Source: Xanthobacteraceae bacterium (GTDB lineage Bacteria > Pseudomonadota > Alphaproteobacteria > Rhizobiales > Xanthobacteraceae). From it: a DNA stretch of 6,009 nucleotides. The stretch lies in the NCBI GenBank assembly GCA_030039655.1, contig JASHVC010000677.1:1-6009 (forward strand), given 5' to 3'. Below the pieces are notes generated by a model, which did no database searches, had not been told where the DNA came from, and worked only from the letters and a program-made list of their open reading frames with translations. How positions within the stretch are numbered: the stretch's first letter is position 1; each line of letters opens with the position of its first letter. Positions 5,981 to 6,009 of this stretch are shown here, piece after piece. The position numbers and the translations under genes were made by a program.

Positions 5981-6009
5981 ATTACAGGTAAGAGCGCTCG
6001 TTCTCGCGA

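Noticed and set aside
5490..5991. + strand frames of 126 and 162 codons at the right end
   Set aside because: They are antisense to the cupin gene and then translate the palindromic repeat.

Overview
The window is about 6 kb of GC-rich, gene-dense chromosomal DNA. It most likely comes from an alphaproteobacterium of the Hyphomicrobiales (Bradyrhizobium, Rhodopseudomonas or Xanthobacteraceae-like). I infer this from the GC-rich codon use, the helicase sequence style, the orphan tripartite-tricarboxylate-type binding protein, and two intergenic palindromic elements that resemble dispersed repeats I remember from these genomes. No database search was possible.

The left half reads on the + strand. 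It opens with the C-terminal part of a UvrD/Rep-type SF1 helicase, which is cut by the window edge and broken by an apparent 1-nt deletion near 341-346. Next come a 189-nt leader, a response regulator with two tandem receiver domains and an unrecognised C-terminal tail, and a classical short-chain dehydrogenase/reductase (SDR). Between the regulator and the SDR lie a 14-nt perfect palindrome and a hairpin whose 3' arm is the SDR Shine-Dalgarno sequence.

The right half reads on the - strand and converges on the SDR. It is a tight four-gene run, probably one operon, in the order (right to left) secreted cupin, Bug/TctC-type solute-binding protein, carboxymuconolactone-decarboxylase-like protein with a signal peptide, and a 105-residue predicted alpha/beta-barrel protein. 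Gaps are 21, 13 and 11 nt. The first three products carry N-terminal export signals, so this looks like a periplasmic small-molecule capture and handling module. Its substrate cannot be read from the sequence.

Two complex palindromic repeats frame this operon: one at the convergent junction (3316-3403) and one upstream of the cupin (5871-5980). No tRNA, rRNA, CRISPR, insertion sequence or phage gene was seen. Nothing here is clearly a new system. The best leads are the exported operon, the SD-masking hairpin, the unknown tail of the dual-receiver protein and the helicase frameshift.
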